A stretch of DNA of 40,817 nt from Pseudomonadota bacterium (GCA_020161475.1 JAIUNQ010000003.1:1-40817), one strand, 5' to 3'; positions 1 through 8,754 are shown, counted from the first letter of the stretch. Program-made: numbers and translations. The notes: generated by a model from the sequence alone, not told the origin.

Positions 1-1003
1 TCAGAACGACAAAGCCCACCCTGTCCTGCGGCAACAGGGAAAGCAGGTTCTCGACCCAAAGATGACCATCAAATCCTCGAAAAACCAACGTGAAGAAAGA
101 TGCGCCAATCAGCAGGAAAATAATGCATGCGCATAAGATGCCGGTAGCATCCATTGCTGCTTTCAGTCTCGCCGGGGTCAGCCGCCCCCGCATGAGCGCA
201 AGCAGAAGCGTACCTGTAACGCCAATGGCTCCGCCTTCGCTGGGCGTGGCTATGCCAAAACTAATGGAGGCAAGAACAAGCCCAACAAGCCCGACCGGCA
301 ATCCCATTGAAACCAACAGATCTCGCCAGAGCGGAATTTTCTCACGCTGGGGATCGCTCATGCTTGCAATCGCTGGTGCCAAGCTTGGATTGTGCCATGT
401 CCTCGCAAATATATAGAATACATACAGGGAAATCAGCATGAGGCTTGGAATGACGGCACCATGAAAAATTGCCTGCAAGGAGACTTCCATCTGCTCAGCA
501 AGTATAATCAATACAAGGCTAGGCGGAATGATTTGAGCCAAAGTCCCAGATGCCGCCGCAACACCGGTTGCGAGCGAGTGATTATAACCGGCCCGTACCA
601 TGACGGGGAGTGAGATCAATCCGATGGCGACGACGGAGGCGGATACGAAACCGGTCATGCTCGACAACAGCGCTCCGACGAGAATCGTGCCGTATGCAAT
701 CCCCCCGGATAACCGGCTGAACAACCGGCCAAGCGCCGCGAACATATCTTCGGCAATCGCCGTGCGTTCAAGAAGGACGCCCATGAAGATGAGCATTGGG
801 ATCGCGAGTAGGTTGTCATTGCCGAAAATTCCCTGAAGGCGGAAAAGCATCGCCAGCAGAAAAGGCGGGTCAAAAGCGCCGGTTACGAGGCCGATAACCC
901 CGAAAACGCATGCGATAGCTGCCAGCGAAAAGGCTACTGGATATCCCAGCAACAAAACCACCAGCAGGCATACGAACATGGAGGGCGCGATGACGTTATT
1001 CAT
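1..1003 (-). CDS. dctM: TRAP transporter large permease (DctM-like), 3' end outside window
   Basis: The reading frame opens at ATG 1003-1001 and stays open to the left edge, giving about 334 residues of a family that is usually about 425-440 long, so roughly the last 100 residues are missing. The protein is very hydrophobic, with many membrane segments, and carries permease-like stretches such as LLAIPMLIFMG, ASGTLAQIIPPS and TPSEGGAIG, which are typical of the DctM/mannitol-chloroaromatic type. In TRAP systems the large subunit carries a solute with Na+ in symport, together with the small subunit and a periplasmic binding protein. The start overlaps the end of dctQ by 8 bases (ATGAATAA), indicating translational coupling. 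The substrate cannot be told from sequence. Family call is secure; subtype is tentative. Confidence 0.88.
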   Translation of the reverse strand, partial: MNNVIAPSMFVCLLVVLLLGYPVAFSLAAIACVFGVIGLVTGAFDPPFLLAMLFRLQGIFGNDNLLAIPMLIFMGVLLERTAIAEDMFAALGRLFSRLSGGIAYGTILVGALLSSMTGFVSASVVAIGLISLPVMVRAGYNHSLATGVAAASGTLAQIIPPSLVLIILAEQMEVSLQAIFHGAVIPSLMLISLYVFYIFARTWHNPSLAPAIASMSDPQREKIPLWRDLLVSMGLPVGLVGLVLASISFGIATPSEGGAIGVTGTLLLALMRGRLTPARLKAAMDATGILCACIIFLLIGASFFTLVFRGFDGHLWVENLLSLLPQDRVGFVVL

Positions 1004-1559
1004 TGGCATCGCTCCCTGATAGGAGCGAACGGTCCTGCTTCCGTTCATGAATGCCTGCAAGATGTGCAACGCAGCGAATGGCTTCGGATACACCCTGCAG
1101 CCCAAGCAATATGAAGCCCAGAGGTATGAAACCTTTCATGATCCAGGCCGGAATGTCGCTCATGCTGTCGCGTGTAGAGCGGGTTTCATTTCCCGATAGC
1201 GCGTTGAAAAATTCAACGGAGCCAAACCAAACCATCAAGCCGCAAAGGGGAATAAGAACAAACAACGCTCCTGACAAATCCAACCATGCAAGGCCGCGGC
1301 TGCCGAGTTGACTGGCAAAAATATCAATCCGTACATGTTCGTTTCGCTGGAGTGTATAAGCTGCCATCAGAAGGACTACGGCTGCGAAGAAATGCCATTG
1401 AAGGTCGAAAGCGGACGGATAGGCGATCGAAAATAATTTTCGGGCGATTGCATTGAAAGTGATGATCAACGCGTTCGCGAGCAGCGCCCAGCGGGCGTAA
1501 GCGGCGATTGACCTATTGAGCCCATCAATTTTACCCGCCAGCGCCAGAAGCTGTTTCAT
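996..1559 (-). CDS. dctQ: TRAP transporter small permease (DctQ-like)
   Basis: A protein of about 187 residues with four predicted membrane segments, beginning MKQLLALAGKIDG. It includes the DctQ-type stretch around LLANALIITFNAIARKLF and YTLQRNEHVRIDIF, where the basic and charged residues follow the second helix as in other small TRAP subunits. It would pair with the downstream DctM in the inner membrane. The reading frame stays open upstream to a TTG at 1655, but ATG 1559 gives a normal family N-terminus, so I prefer it; the ribosome binding site is weak. No dctP lies upstream: the next gene is a divergent MerR regulator, and the promoter found between them is of MerR type. Confidence 0.85.
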   Translation of the reverse strand: MKQLLALAGKIDGLNRSIAAYARWALLANALIITFNAIARKLFSIAYPSAFDLQWHFFAAVVLLMAAYTLQRNEHVRIDIFASQLGSRGLAWLDLSGALFVLIPLCGLMVWFGSVEFFNALSGNETRSTRDSMSDIPAWIMKGFIPLGFILLGLQGVSEAIRCVAHLAGIHERKQDRSLLSGSDANE

Positions 1560-1646
1560 GCCGCCATCTTTCGTAATTCTGGTGGAACCGCCCTGGAACT
1601 GGAAGATTTTAGGAGGCCGACATATGTGAATTGATTTCTGCGGAGC

Positions 1647-1677
1647 ATCCTGCAAGCTGATGTTGCTATAGGTTCAA
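1647..1677 (-). promoter_or_regulatory. MerR-family-type promoter facing the TRAP genes
   Basis: On the minus strand there is a -35 TTGAAC (1677-1672), a 19-base spacer and a -10 CAGGAT (1652-1647). A 19-base spacer is the hallmark of promoters twisted open by MerR-family activators, and the left half-site CCTATAG resembles the ZntR/CadR/PbrR operator half. The right half is poorly conserved. The architecture matches the CueR promoter in this same window (TTGACC, 19 bases, CAGGCT). It lies 12 bases from the start of the divergent MerR gene, so that regulator is the obvious candidate. Inference from sequence only. Confidence 0.5.
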
Positions 1678-1688
1678 GAGGGAAAATC

Positions 1689-2159
1689 ATGCCTGTCGCA
1701 GGAAAAATGCGGATGAATGTCGCGGAGCACGGGATGCCGATTGGCGTGCTCGCGGAGCAAACCGGCGTCAAGGTCGAGACGATCCGGTACTATGAGCAGG
1801 TCGGTCTTTTGCCCGCACCGGAGCGCTCGGAAGGCAATCAGCGGCGCTACGGCCGACGTCACCGGGAGCGGCTGGCGTTCATCAAGCATGCGCGTGATCT
1901 CGGGTTCACCATCGAGAGCATCCGGGCGCTGCTCAAGCTCTCAGACAAACCTAACATGGCCTGCGACGACGCACACGCCATCGCCAGCGCACATCTCGGC
2001 GATGTCCGCGACAAGATCGCGCGGTTGCGCCTGCTCGAAGGCGAACTCCAGAGGATCGCAGCCTCCTGCGTGGGTGGTGTCAACGCCTGTGATTGCAAGA
2101 TCATCGAGGCTCTCGCCAATCATGGCCAATGTCATCATGATCATGGGCGGGCTGTTTAG
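1689..2159 (+). CDS. MerR-family heavy-metal-responsive regulator (ZntR/CadR/PbrR-like)
   Basis: A 156-residue MerR-type activator. The N-terminal winged helix-turn-helix is plain (IGVLAEQTGVKVETIRYYE, residues 18-36), followed by the dimerisation helix and a Cys-rich metal loop. Cys92 occupies the position that is Cys in sensors of divalent metals and Ser in Cu(I) sensors, and Cys127, Cys134, Cys136 and Cys148 with HHDH at the tail supply further ligands. This suggests Zn, Cd, Pb, Co or Hg rather than Cu(I); the metal itself cannot be named. Start ATG 1689 follows GAGGGA. The last 59 bases overlap the 3' end of the convergent cusA gene. A MerR-type promoter lies just upstream, pointing at the TRAP genes. 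Confidence 0.88.
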   Translation: MPVAGKMRMNVAEHGMPIGVLAEQTGVKVETIRYYEQVGLLPAPERSEGNQRRYGRRHRERLAFIKHARDLGFTIESIRALLKLSDKPNMACDDAHAIASAHLGDVRDKIARLRLLEGELQRIAASCVGGVNACDCKIIEALANHGQCHHDHGRAV

Positions 2160-5100
2160 GAAGGCTTTTCCGAAGGCATTTTTGTGGCACCCCCCTCCCC
2201 TTCACGATCCCGTAGATCGCGGGGATCACCACCAGCGTCAGGATGGTCGATGAGACCATGCCGCCGATCATGGGCACGGCGATGCGCTGCATGATCTCCG
2301 AGCCGGTGCCGGTGCTCCACAGGATCGGGATCAACCCGGCCATGATGGCGATGACGGTCATCATCTTGGGCCTGACGCGCTCGACCGCGCCGACCATGAT
2401 CGCGCGGTGGAGGTCATCGCGGGTGAATGGGCGACCTTCGGCGGCGCAGGCAACCTGCCCTTCCCTCAAGGCGTGATCGAGGTAGATCAGCATGATGACG
2501 CCGGTTTCCGCCGCGACGCCCGCCAACGCAATGAAGCCGACCGCTACCGCGACCGACATGTTGAACCCCATCCACCACATCAGCCACAATCCGCCGATGA
2601 GCGCAAAGGGCAAAGAGAGCATGACGATGAGCGTTTCGGTGAGCGCCCGGAAGTTGAGATAGAGCAGCAGGAAGATGATCATCAGCGTCAGCGGCACCAC
2701 GATCTTGAGCCGCGCCTCCGCCCGTTCGAGATACTCAAACTGCCCGCTCCATTGCACATAGGTTCCGGGCGGGAACTTTACCTCCTTCACCACGGCAGCC
2801 CGCGCCTCCGCGACATAACCGCCAAGATCACGTCCGGCCATATCGACGAAGATATAGACCGCGAGCTGGCCGTTCTCGGTGCGGATAGCGGTCGCGCCGC
2901 GCGTGAGCTTGACTTCGGCAACCGCACCAAGCGGCACGAAACCGCCTTTCGGCAGCGGCACCTGCACCTCGGTCGCGATCGTCTCAGGGCTTGAGCGCAG
3001 ATCACGTGGATAGCGGATGTTGACAGAATAGCGCTCGCGCCCCTCGACCGTGCTGGTGACGCTCTCCCCGCCCAGCGCCGAGGCGATGACATCCTGCACG
3101 TCGCCGATCACGAGGCCGTAACGCCCGAGTTCCACGCGATCCGGCACGATATCAAGGTAATAACCGCCGATGACCCGCTCGGCATAGGCGCTCGACGTGC
3201 CGGGAACCGCCTTCACCACCGCCTCGACCTGCCGTGACAGCGCTTCGATTTCTGCAAGGTCGGGGCCGAACACCTTGATGCCGACCGGCGTGCGGATGCC
3301 GGTCGCCAGCATGTCGATGCGAGCGCGGATCGGCATGGTCCAGGCATTGGAAACACCGGGGAATTGCAGCGCCTTGTCCATCTCGGCTTTGAGACTTTCC
3401 GTGGTGACGCCCGGCCGCCATTGGGATTTCGGCTTGAGGTTGATGATCGTCTCGAACATCTCCATCGGTGCGGGGTCAGTTGCCGTGAGCGCGCGGCCCG
3501 CCTTGCCGAAGACCGAGGCCACCTCGGGGAAGGATCTGATGATCCGGTCCTGCGTCGCCAGCAGTTCCCCCGCCTTGGTGACGGAAAGGCCCGGCAGGGT
3601 CGTCGGCATATACATCAAGGTGCCCTCATCGAGGCTGGGCATGAACTCCGAACCGATCTGCCGCGTCGGGTAGACACTGGCGCCAAGGATGAGGAGCGCG
3701 ATGAGGATCGTCAGCCCCTTGGCCTTGAGTACGCCGGCGATCACGGGACGGTAAATCCAGATCAGGAAGCGGTTGATCGGGTTTTTATGCTCGGGGATGA
3801 TTTTCCCGCGCACGAAGATCACCATCAGCGCGGGAACCAGCGTCACCGACAGAAATGCCGCTGCCGCCATGGCGAAGGTCTTGGTGAAGGCGAGCGGGCT
3901 GAACAGCCGCCCTTCCTGCGCTTCCAGCGTGAAGATCGGCAGGAACGATACGGTGATGATGAGCAGGCTGAAAAACAAAGCCGGCCCAACCTCGCTCGCA
4001 GCCTCGATGAGGATATCGACCCTTGGTTTCCCCTCCTCTGCCCGCTCCAGATGCTTGTGCGCGTTCTCGATCATCACAATGGCCGCGTCGATCATCGCGC
4101 CAATGGCGATGGCGATGCCGCCAAGGCTCATGATGTTCGAGCCGAGGCCCAGCAGCTTCATCGCGACAAAACTCATGAGGATGCCGACCGGGAGCATCAG
4201 GATCGCGACCAGGGCGCTCCTGAGATGAAGGAGGAACACCACGCAAACGAGTGCGACGATGCCCATCTCCTCCAGAAGCGTCATTTTAAGGGTTTCAATG
4301 GCGCGGGTAATCAGTTCCGAGCGGTCATAGACCGGCACGATTTCCACGCCCGATGGCAGGCTGGGCAAGATTTCCGCGAGGCGCGCCTTGGCGCTGGCGA
4401 TCACGGAGAGCGCATTGGCGCCGAAGCGCTGGATGACGATGCCGCTGGCGACCTCACCCTCGCCGTTGAGTTCCGCGATGCCGCGTCGCTCATCCGGCCC
4501 GAGTTCGACCCGCGCGACATCGCCGAGACGCAGGGCCACCCCGGCTTCGCTTTTGAGAACAATGCTCTCGATATCCGCGATATTCCGGAGGTAGCCCCGC
4601 CCGCGCACCATGAACTCGAATTCCGAGAGTTCGACACTGCGCCCGCCGATATCGGCATTGCTGGCCCGCAGCGCCTCGCGAATGCGCGAGACGGGAATGC
4701 CAAGCGCGCGCAGCCGGTTGGGATCGACGACGACATTGTATTGTTTCACAAAGCCGCCGACGGCGGCGACCTCTGCCACGCCCTCGGCCTTGGCCGCCGC
4801 GAAACGCAGTTTCCAGTCCTGCAAGGAGCGTGTTTCGGCGAGGGACAGATCTTTCGCCAGCACTGCGTATTGGTAGACCCAGCCCACGCCGGTGGCGTCC
4901 GGTCCGAGAGTCGGGGTCACGCCGGCGGGAAGGCGTTTTGCGGCGGTGTTGAGATATTCGAGTACGCGCGAACGCGCCCAATAAGGATCGGTGCCGTCCT
5001 CGAAAATCACATAGACGAAGGAAACGCCGAAGAACGAGAAGCCGCGCACCACCTTCGATTTTGGGACGGTGAGCATCGCGGTGCTCAGGGGATAGGTCAC

Positions 5101-5292
5101 CTGATCCTCGACCACCTGCGGCCCCTGCCCGGAATATTCGGTGTAGACGATGACTTGCACATCCGAGAGATCGGGAATGGCGTCGAGCGGCAGGTTTCGC
5201 AGGGCATAAAGCCCGGCGGCCACGGCGAAAGCGGTGCCGATCAATACCAGCATCAGGTTTCGCGAAGACCAGGAAATGAGCCTTGCGATCAT
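2101..5292 (-). CDS. cusA: CusA-like Cu(I)/Ag(I) RND efflux pump
   Basis: The 1063-residue inner-membrane pump of a heavy-metal RND tripartite system, which moves Cu(I)/Ag(I) from periplasm or cytoplasm through adaptor and outer-membrane channel using the proton gradient. The monovalent-metal (HME-4) signature is present: GAMIDAAIVMIENAHKHLE with Asp402 in TM4. The three methionines that bind metal in E. coli CusA (573, 623, 672) are all conserved in context at Met562 (LMYMPTT), Met612 (MEMFETI) and Met661 (RIDMLATG). The start overlaps the cusB stop as ATGA. After the usual end of the family the protein carries about 30 extra residues rich in K, H and D, encoded antisense to the 3' end of the MerR gene; this tail may come from a rearrangement. 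Confidence 0.96.
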   Translation of the reverse strand: MIARLISWSSRNLMLVLIGTAFAVAAGLYALRNLPLDAIPDLSDVQVIVYTEYSGQGPQVVEDQVTYPLSTAMLTVPKSKVVRGFSFFGVSFVYVIFEDGTDPYWARSRVLEYLNTAAKRLPAGVTPTLGPDATGVGWVYQYAVLAKDLSLAETRSLQDWKLRFAAAKAEGVAEVAAVGGFVKQYNVVVDPNRLRALGIPVSRIREALRASNADIGGRSVELSEFEFMVRGRGYLRNIADIESIVLKSEAGVALRLGDVARVELGPDERRGIAELNGEGEVASGIVIQRFGANALSVIASAKARLAEILPSLPSGVEIVPVYDRSELITRAIETLKMTLLEEMGIVALVCVVFLLHLRSALVAILMLPVGILMSFVAMKLLGLGSNIMSLGGIAIAIGAMIDAAIVMIENAHKHLERAEEGKPRVDILIEAASEVGPALFFSLLIITVSFLPIFTLEAQEGRLFSPLAFTKTFAMAAAAFLSVTLVPALMVIFVRGKIIPEHKNPINRFLIWIYRPVIAGVLKAKGLTILIALLILGASVYPTRQIGSEFMPSLDEGTLMYMPTTLPGLSVTKAGELLATQDRIIRSFPEVASVFGKAGRALTATDPAPMEMFETIINLKPKSQWRPGVTTESLKAEMDKALQFPGVSNAWTMPIRARIDMLATGIRTPVGIKVFGPDLAEIEALSRQVEAVVKAVPGTSSAYAERVIGGYYLDIVPDRVELGRYGLVIGDVQDVIASALGGESVTSTVEGRERYSVNIRYPRDLRSSPETIATEVQVPLPKGGFVPLGAVAEVKLTRGATAIRTENGQLAVYIFVDMAGRDLGGYVAEARAAVVKEVKFPPGTYVQWSGQFEYLERAEARLKIVVPLTLMIIFLLLYLNFRALTETLIVMLSLPFALIGGLWLMWWMGFNMSVAVAVGFIALAGVAAETGVIMLIYLDHALREGQVACAAEGRPFTRDDLHRAIMVGAVERVRPKMMTVIAIMAGLIPILWSTGTGSEIMQRIAVPMIGGMVSSTILTLVVIPAIYGIVKGRGVPQKCLRKSLPKQPAHDHDDIGHDWREPR

Positions 5293-6848
5293 GGCTGCTT
5301 CTCCATGCTGGCCTTGTCTTGGTTGCTCGTTTCTTGGGCCATCGTCAGACTCTGGAGGGCTGATTTCAGGTTACTTTCGGCATCGATCAGGAAGTTTGCG
5401 GCGGTTACGACCTTTTCACCTTCCGCCACCCCGTCGAGAATGGCGACGAACCCGTTGCCGCGCTGCCCGGTCTTGACCTCGCGCGGCTCGAAGCGGCCTT
5501 CGCCGCGATCAAGGAGCACGGTCTTGCGCGCGCCGCTGTCGATCACAGCGCTTTCCGGCACGGCGATGCGCTCCATATCATCGCCAGCCGTGATCTCGAC
5601 ATCGACAAACATATTGGGCAGCAGCACGAGGTCGGGGTTGGCGAGTTCGATCCGCACACGCGCTGCGCGGGTTTCGAGGTTCACCTGCGGGTAGATCAGC
5701 GAAACTTTACCCGAGAATGTCAGATCGGGGCGGTGTCGCAGTTGGATCGTGGCCTCCGCTCCCATACGCAAGGAAGCGAGACCTTGTTCCGTCACATCTG
5801 CCAGTACCCAGATTCTCGTTGCGTCAGCGATGCGGAACAGCGTCGTCCCCGAAGCCATTTTCATGCCGACGATGACATTGCGCTCCAGCACGATCCCACC
5901 CTGCGGCGCGCGCCAGACCATATTCGGCGGAACTTTCCGGCTGCGTTCGATCCCGGCGATCTCCTCGGAAGGAACACCCAGGTTTTCGAGGCGCTTCTTC
6001 GCACCGCCGGTCGTTACCCCGCGCGAATCCGTCGCCAGTTCGGTGATGAACTGCGCCGCCGCCGCCGCGATCTCTGTCGAAAACAGGGTCACCAGCGGCT
6101 GGTTCTTCGTGACAGACTCGCCGGCTGTCACGCTCGCCACCTGCTCGACGAAGGCATCGACGCGGGCGGAAATTACGCTGATCCGCCGCTCGTCCAGCGC
6201 GACGATCCCCGGCGCGCGGATGGTTTTCGTGATTTTCTGGAGCGTGGCGGGAACCGAGCGGACGCCTGTGCGCTGCACCTTGCCGGGCGAGATTTTGACG
6301 ATCCCGCTCTCGTCCTCGTCCCCCTCAAAGACAGGGATGTAATCCATCCCCATCGAGTCCTTCTTTGGCACCGGCGAGGTATCCGGCAGCCCCATAGGGT
6401 TGCGGTAGAAGCGGATTTTGTGGTGGGCTTTCACCGGTTCTGGCACGGCTTTCAGGATGAGCTTGCTCTCAACCAAACCGGTCTCGCCCTGCACCTTAGC
6501 GCCGAGCGAGAGCCGCCAACCGCCTTCCATGGAAAGGTTGGCCTTGAAGCGATAGGTGCCGGACTCAAGCGAGGGGAGCGGCTCGATCTGCGAGATCATC
6601 GTCTCCATGCCATCCGGCGCCATGTCGAGACGGGTCACGACGATCACCGCATCAGGCACGGGCTTGCCCGATCGCTTGTCGATCAGGAGCGCGGCGATCA
6701 CCGCCCCATCGCCCTTCTTCATCGCGCTCTCGACAAGGCGGAATTCATAATCCCTAGGGTCGGCCTTCGCCGCATAGAAGGGGGCGACGGATAGGAGAAG
6801 GGTCAGCATCGCCGCAAAAATGGCGCGCCTGTCGAAATGGGTTCTCAT
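5289..6848 (-). CDS. cusB: CusB-like periplasmic adaptor of RND efflux
   Basis: A 519-residue membrane-fusion protein that would bridge CusA and the outer-membrane channel and hand over Cu(I)/Ag(I). ATG 6848 gives a clean signal peptide (MRTHFDRRAI... to AAKA); an open frame extends further upstream but codes for an implausible N-terminus. After the signal there is an additional beta domain of about 100 residues (FixH/YtkA-like), then the metal-binding segment FYRNPMGLPDTSPVPKKDSM followed by GMDYIPV, which is the Met site of CusB proteins, then barrel-sandwich and beta-barrel domains. It ends in an ATGA overlap with cusA. A 125-base gap containing a 19-base palindrome separates it from the Cys-rich gene upstream. 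Confidence 0.94.
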   Translation of the reverse strand: MRTHFDRRAIFAAMLTLLLSVAPFYAAKADPRDYEFRLVESAMKKGDGAVIAALLIDKRSGKPVPDAVIVVTRLDMAPDGMETMISQIEPLPSLESGTYRFKANLSMEGGWRLSLGAKVQGETGLVESKLILKAVPEPVKAHHKIRFYRNPMGLPDTSPVPKKDSMGMDYIPVFEGDEDESGIVKISPGKVQRTGVRSVPATLQKITKTIRAPGIVALDERRISVISARVDAFVEQVASVTAGESVTKNQPLVTLFSTEIAAAAAQFITELATDSRGVTTGGAKKRLENLGVPSEEIAGIERSRKVPPNMVWRAPQGGIVLERNVIVGMKMASGTTLFRIADATRIWVLADVTEQGLASLRMGAEATIQLRHRPDLTFSGKVSLIYPQVNLETRAARVRIELANPDLVLLPNMFVDVEITAGDDMERIAVPESAVIDSGARKTVLLDRGEGRFEPREVKTGQRGNGFVAILDGVAEGEKVVTAANFLIDAESNLKSALQSLTMAQETSNQDKASMEKQP

Positions 6849-6947
6849 GGGTGTTCTCGTCAAATTCAGGACAAGCCGCTGATGCAGCCAGAACCGCAGC
6901 TCAGGCCACGGGTGATCACCTGCGCCGGAAGCTTCGGTGCAGCACGC

Positions 6948-6966
6948 GCCAACGCATTGCGTTGGC
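6948..6966 (-). repeat. 19-base palindrome between the Cys-rich gene and cusB
   Basis: GCCAACGCA-T-TGCGTTGGC is a perfect inverted repeat with 9-base arms and one central base. It begins 7 bases after the stop codon of the Cys-rich gene and lies about 100 bases before cusB. As RNA it would form an 8-pair stem with a 3-base loop. There is no U-tract, so it is not a standard terminator; an RNA-processing or stability element, or a protein operator, are both possible. Confidence 0.6.
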
Positions 6967-6972
6967 AATGTC

Positions 6973-7314
6973 CTAAATTCGGGGTGGTGGCGCGGGAGGG
7001 CGGATCGACCACGCGTCGATGCTTTCATCCGACGAAATCCGATGAGAATTCGACGCCGCATCGACAAGAGCCAGACGCGTGAAGGCAGTATTTGCAACGG
7101 CGAAGCATTTCGCCATGCAGAGCATGAGATAGGGGCAGTTCTTCTGGCAATCCGGCATCAAGGGATCGCCGGGCGGGCAGCAATCCATCGGCTCCATCAC
7201 GCCGACCATGTCAACCGGCAACCCGCCGCGCGCCATCATGGGCAAGGGCGGAATGCCAATCGCGATGATAGCAAGGATCGCCAGCAGTCGGGGAAAAAGC
7301 ACCAAACGGATCAT
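6973..7314 (-). CDS. Small Cys-rich, probably exported protein of the cus operon
   Basis: A 113-residue protein with a hydrophobic N-terminus (residues about 4-25) that may be a signal peptide or anchor, followed by a compact block of six cysteines at 45, 46, 56, 60, 66 and 70 (MDCCPPGDP, PDCQKNCP, LCMAKC) interspersed with methionines. Such spacing suggests metal binding or paired disulfides in the periplasm. The start lies three bases after the kinase stop codon, so it is co-transcribed with the two-component genes and cusBA. I do not recognise a named family; a role in copper binding or sensing is inference from composition and position. Confidence 0.7.
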   Translation of the reverse strand: MIRLVLFPRLLAILAIIAIGIPPLPMMARGGLPVDMVGVMEPMDCCPPGDPLMPDCQKNCPYLMLCMAKCFAVANTAFTRLALVDAASNSHRISSDESIDAWSIRPPAPPPRI

Positions 7315-7317
7315 GGT

Positions 7318-8754
7318 TTACGATCGCATGTTTTGAGCACCATGCCCAGAGGATGCGTCTTCACGCTCGCCTGATCCGGGCACTGCAGTTTCTGTCGGCT
7401 TAACCGGAAGGTGCACGGAAACCCGCAGGCCGCCACGCTGCCGATTGTGCAGCGATATCGTTCCGCCATGCTCTGACAGGATCGCTTTCGCAATTGTGAG
7501 TCCAAGTCCCGTGCCGCCGGTCTCTCGGCTTCTTGAACTCTCGATGCGGTAGAAGGGTTCGAACACCCGTCCGAACTCGGCAATTGGAATGCCGGGGCCA
7601 TCATCCAGCACCTCGACGAGAACTTGTGGGCCATCAAGCTTGATATGAATGATTGCCGTATTGCCGTATTTCAAGGCATTGCCGATGATGTTCCACAATG
7701 CGCGCTTTACGGCGATTGGCTTGCCCCGCACTGGGGCATGTTCAATCCCCTTCATCTTTATTGATCGACCGTGATCTGCCTCGCCATCGACTATGGTCCT
7801 GAGCATTGTTGCGAGATCGAACGTTTTGGGTGCTTCGCTGGAGACTCCCATTCTGAGGAATTCGAGTGTGGAATCGATCATCGCTTCCATCTCGGCGAGG
7901 TCCTCGTCGATCAGGTTGCGAGTCTGCTCATCGTCGAGAAGTTCTGACCGGAGCCGCAAGCGCGTGATCGGCGTTCTTAAATCGTGGCTGACAGCGGCGA
8001 GCGCCATCGTACGTTCGGCGACAAGGCGTCTGATGCGCTCACCCATCGTGTTGAAGGCTTTCGCTGCGTGGCGGACTTCGGCCGGGCCATCCTCCGGGAC
8101 AGGATCACGCGCTTCATCAAGGCTGAAGCGTTCAGCGGCGACCGCGAGATTGCGAAGTGGGCGCGTCACCCAGCGCAACAGGAGGATAGCGACGACGATG
8201 ATCACAGAACCAACAATGCCCGCGAGGACCAAGATGTTGCCCGCCATGTGGTGTGCCGTGCCGAGGGTCGGCGAGGCGAAATTGAGCCAGGTGCCATCTT
8301 CAAGCCTCAGCGACACCAGTAGCATATGACGATAGGCATCGCCCTCACCAGCATTGAGCGCCCCGTCGTCCGCATAGCCGACTCCAAATGATTCGACGCC
8401 GAACTCAGGGACAAGCTCCTTGAGCCGTGCTTCCATCATTTTTGAGCGCTCGCTGTTTGGGGCGTTGCCGAGCACGAGGCTGACCTTACTCCAATGCACC
8501 TCGAGTGAGGCTGTGGCTAGCGCATGCGCCGCCTTGTCGCGCTCGGCCTCATCCGGAATCGCACTGATTGCCCGCTTGATAGAAACGATCTGCTCGGCGA
8601 GGCCCTTGTCACGCGCAGCGGTTGCGAGCCCCACTGCTCCGACGTGGTAAACCCAATAGCCGACCAGGCTCATGGCGATCAGTGCACCCGCAAGGATCAG
8701 CACCGCGCGTGCAACGATGGTATCGGGAAGCCGACGGGATACACGCCCGTTCAT
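7318..8754 (-). CDS. Sensor histidine kinase of the copper two-component system
   Basis: A 478-residue membrane kinase. It has TM1 at about residues 13-35, a periplasmic domain of about 150 residues, TM2 at about 175-195, a HAMP domain (RWVTRPLRNLAV onward), the H-box AAVSHDLRTPITRLRLR with the phosphorylated His near residue 257, the N-box NIIGNALKYG, G1 DDGPGIP and G2 GGTGLGLTIA. The fold matches OmpR-partner kinases. It overlaps the response regulator by ATGA and is followed after three bases by the Cys-rich gene. Position inside the copper operon suggests it senses periplasmic copper or silver (CusS/CopS role), but the periplasmic domain was not matched to CusS. Confidence 0.93.
   Translation of the reverse strand: MNGRVSRRLPDTIVARAVLILAGALIAMSLVGYWVYHVGAVGLATAARDKGLAEQIVSIKRAISAIPDEAERDKAAHALATASLEVHWSKVSLVLGNAPNSERSKMMEARLKELVPEFGVESFGVGYADDGALNAGEGDAYRHMLLVSLRLEDGTWLNFASPTLGTAHHMAGNILVLAGIVGSVIIVVAILLLRWVTRPLRNLAVAAERFSLDEARDPVPEDGPAEVRHAAKAFNTMGERIRRLVAERTMALAAVSHDLRTPITRLRLRSELLDDEQTRNLIDEDLAEMEAMIDSTLEFLRMGVSSEAPKTFDLATMLRTIVDGEADHGRSIKMKGIEHAPVRGKPIAVKRALWNIIGNALKYGNTAIIHIKLDGPQVLVEVLDDGPGIPIAEFGRVFEPFYRIESSRSRETGGTGLGLTIAKAILSEHGGTISLHNRQRGGLRVSVHLPVKPTETAVPGSGEREDASSGHGAQNMRS

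Noticed and set aside
1556-1655. Longer dctQ starting at TTG 1655
   Set aside because: The added 32 residues have no family similarity, no ribosome binding site, and would overlap the MerR-type promoter's start of transcription.
3364-5694. A 776-codon open frame on the plus strand across cusA
   Set aside because: It is antisense to a clearly conserved RND pump, its composition is rich in D, H, R and E as expected for the mirror of a high-GC gene, and no domain is recognisable.
5733-6794. A 353-codon plus-strand frame across cusB
   Set aside because: Antisense shadow of the adaptor gene with biased composition.
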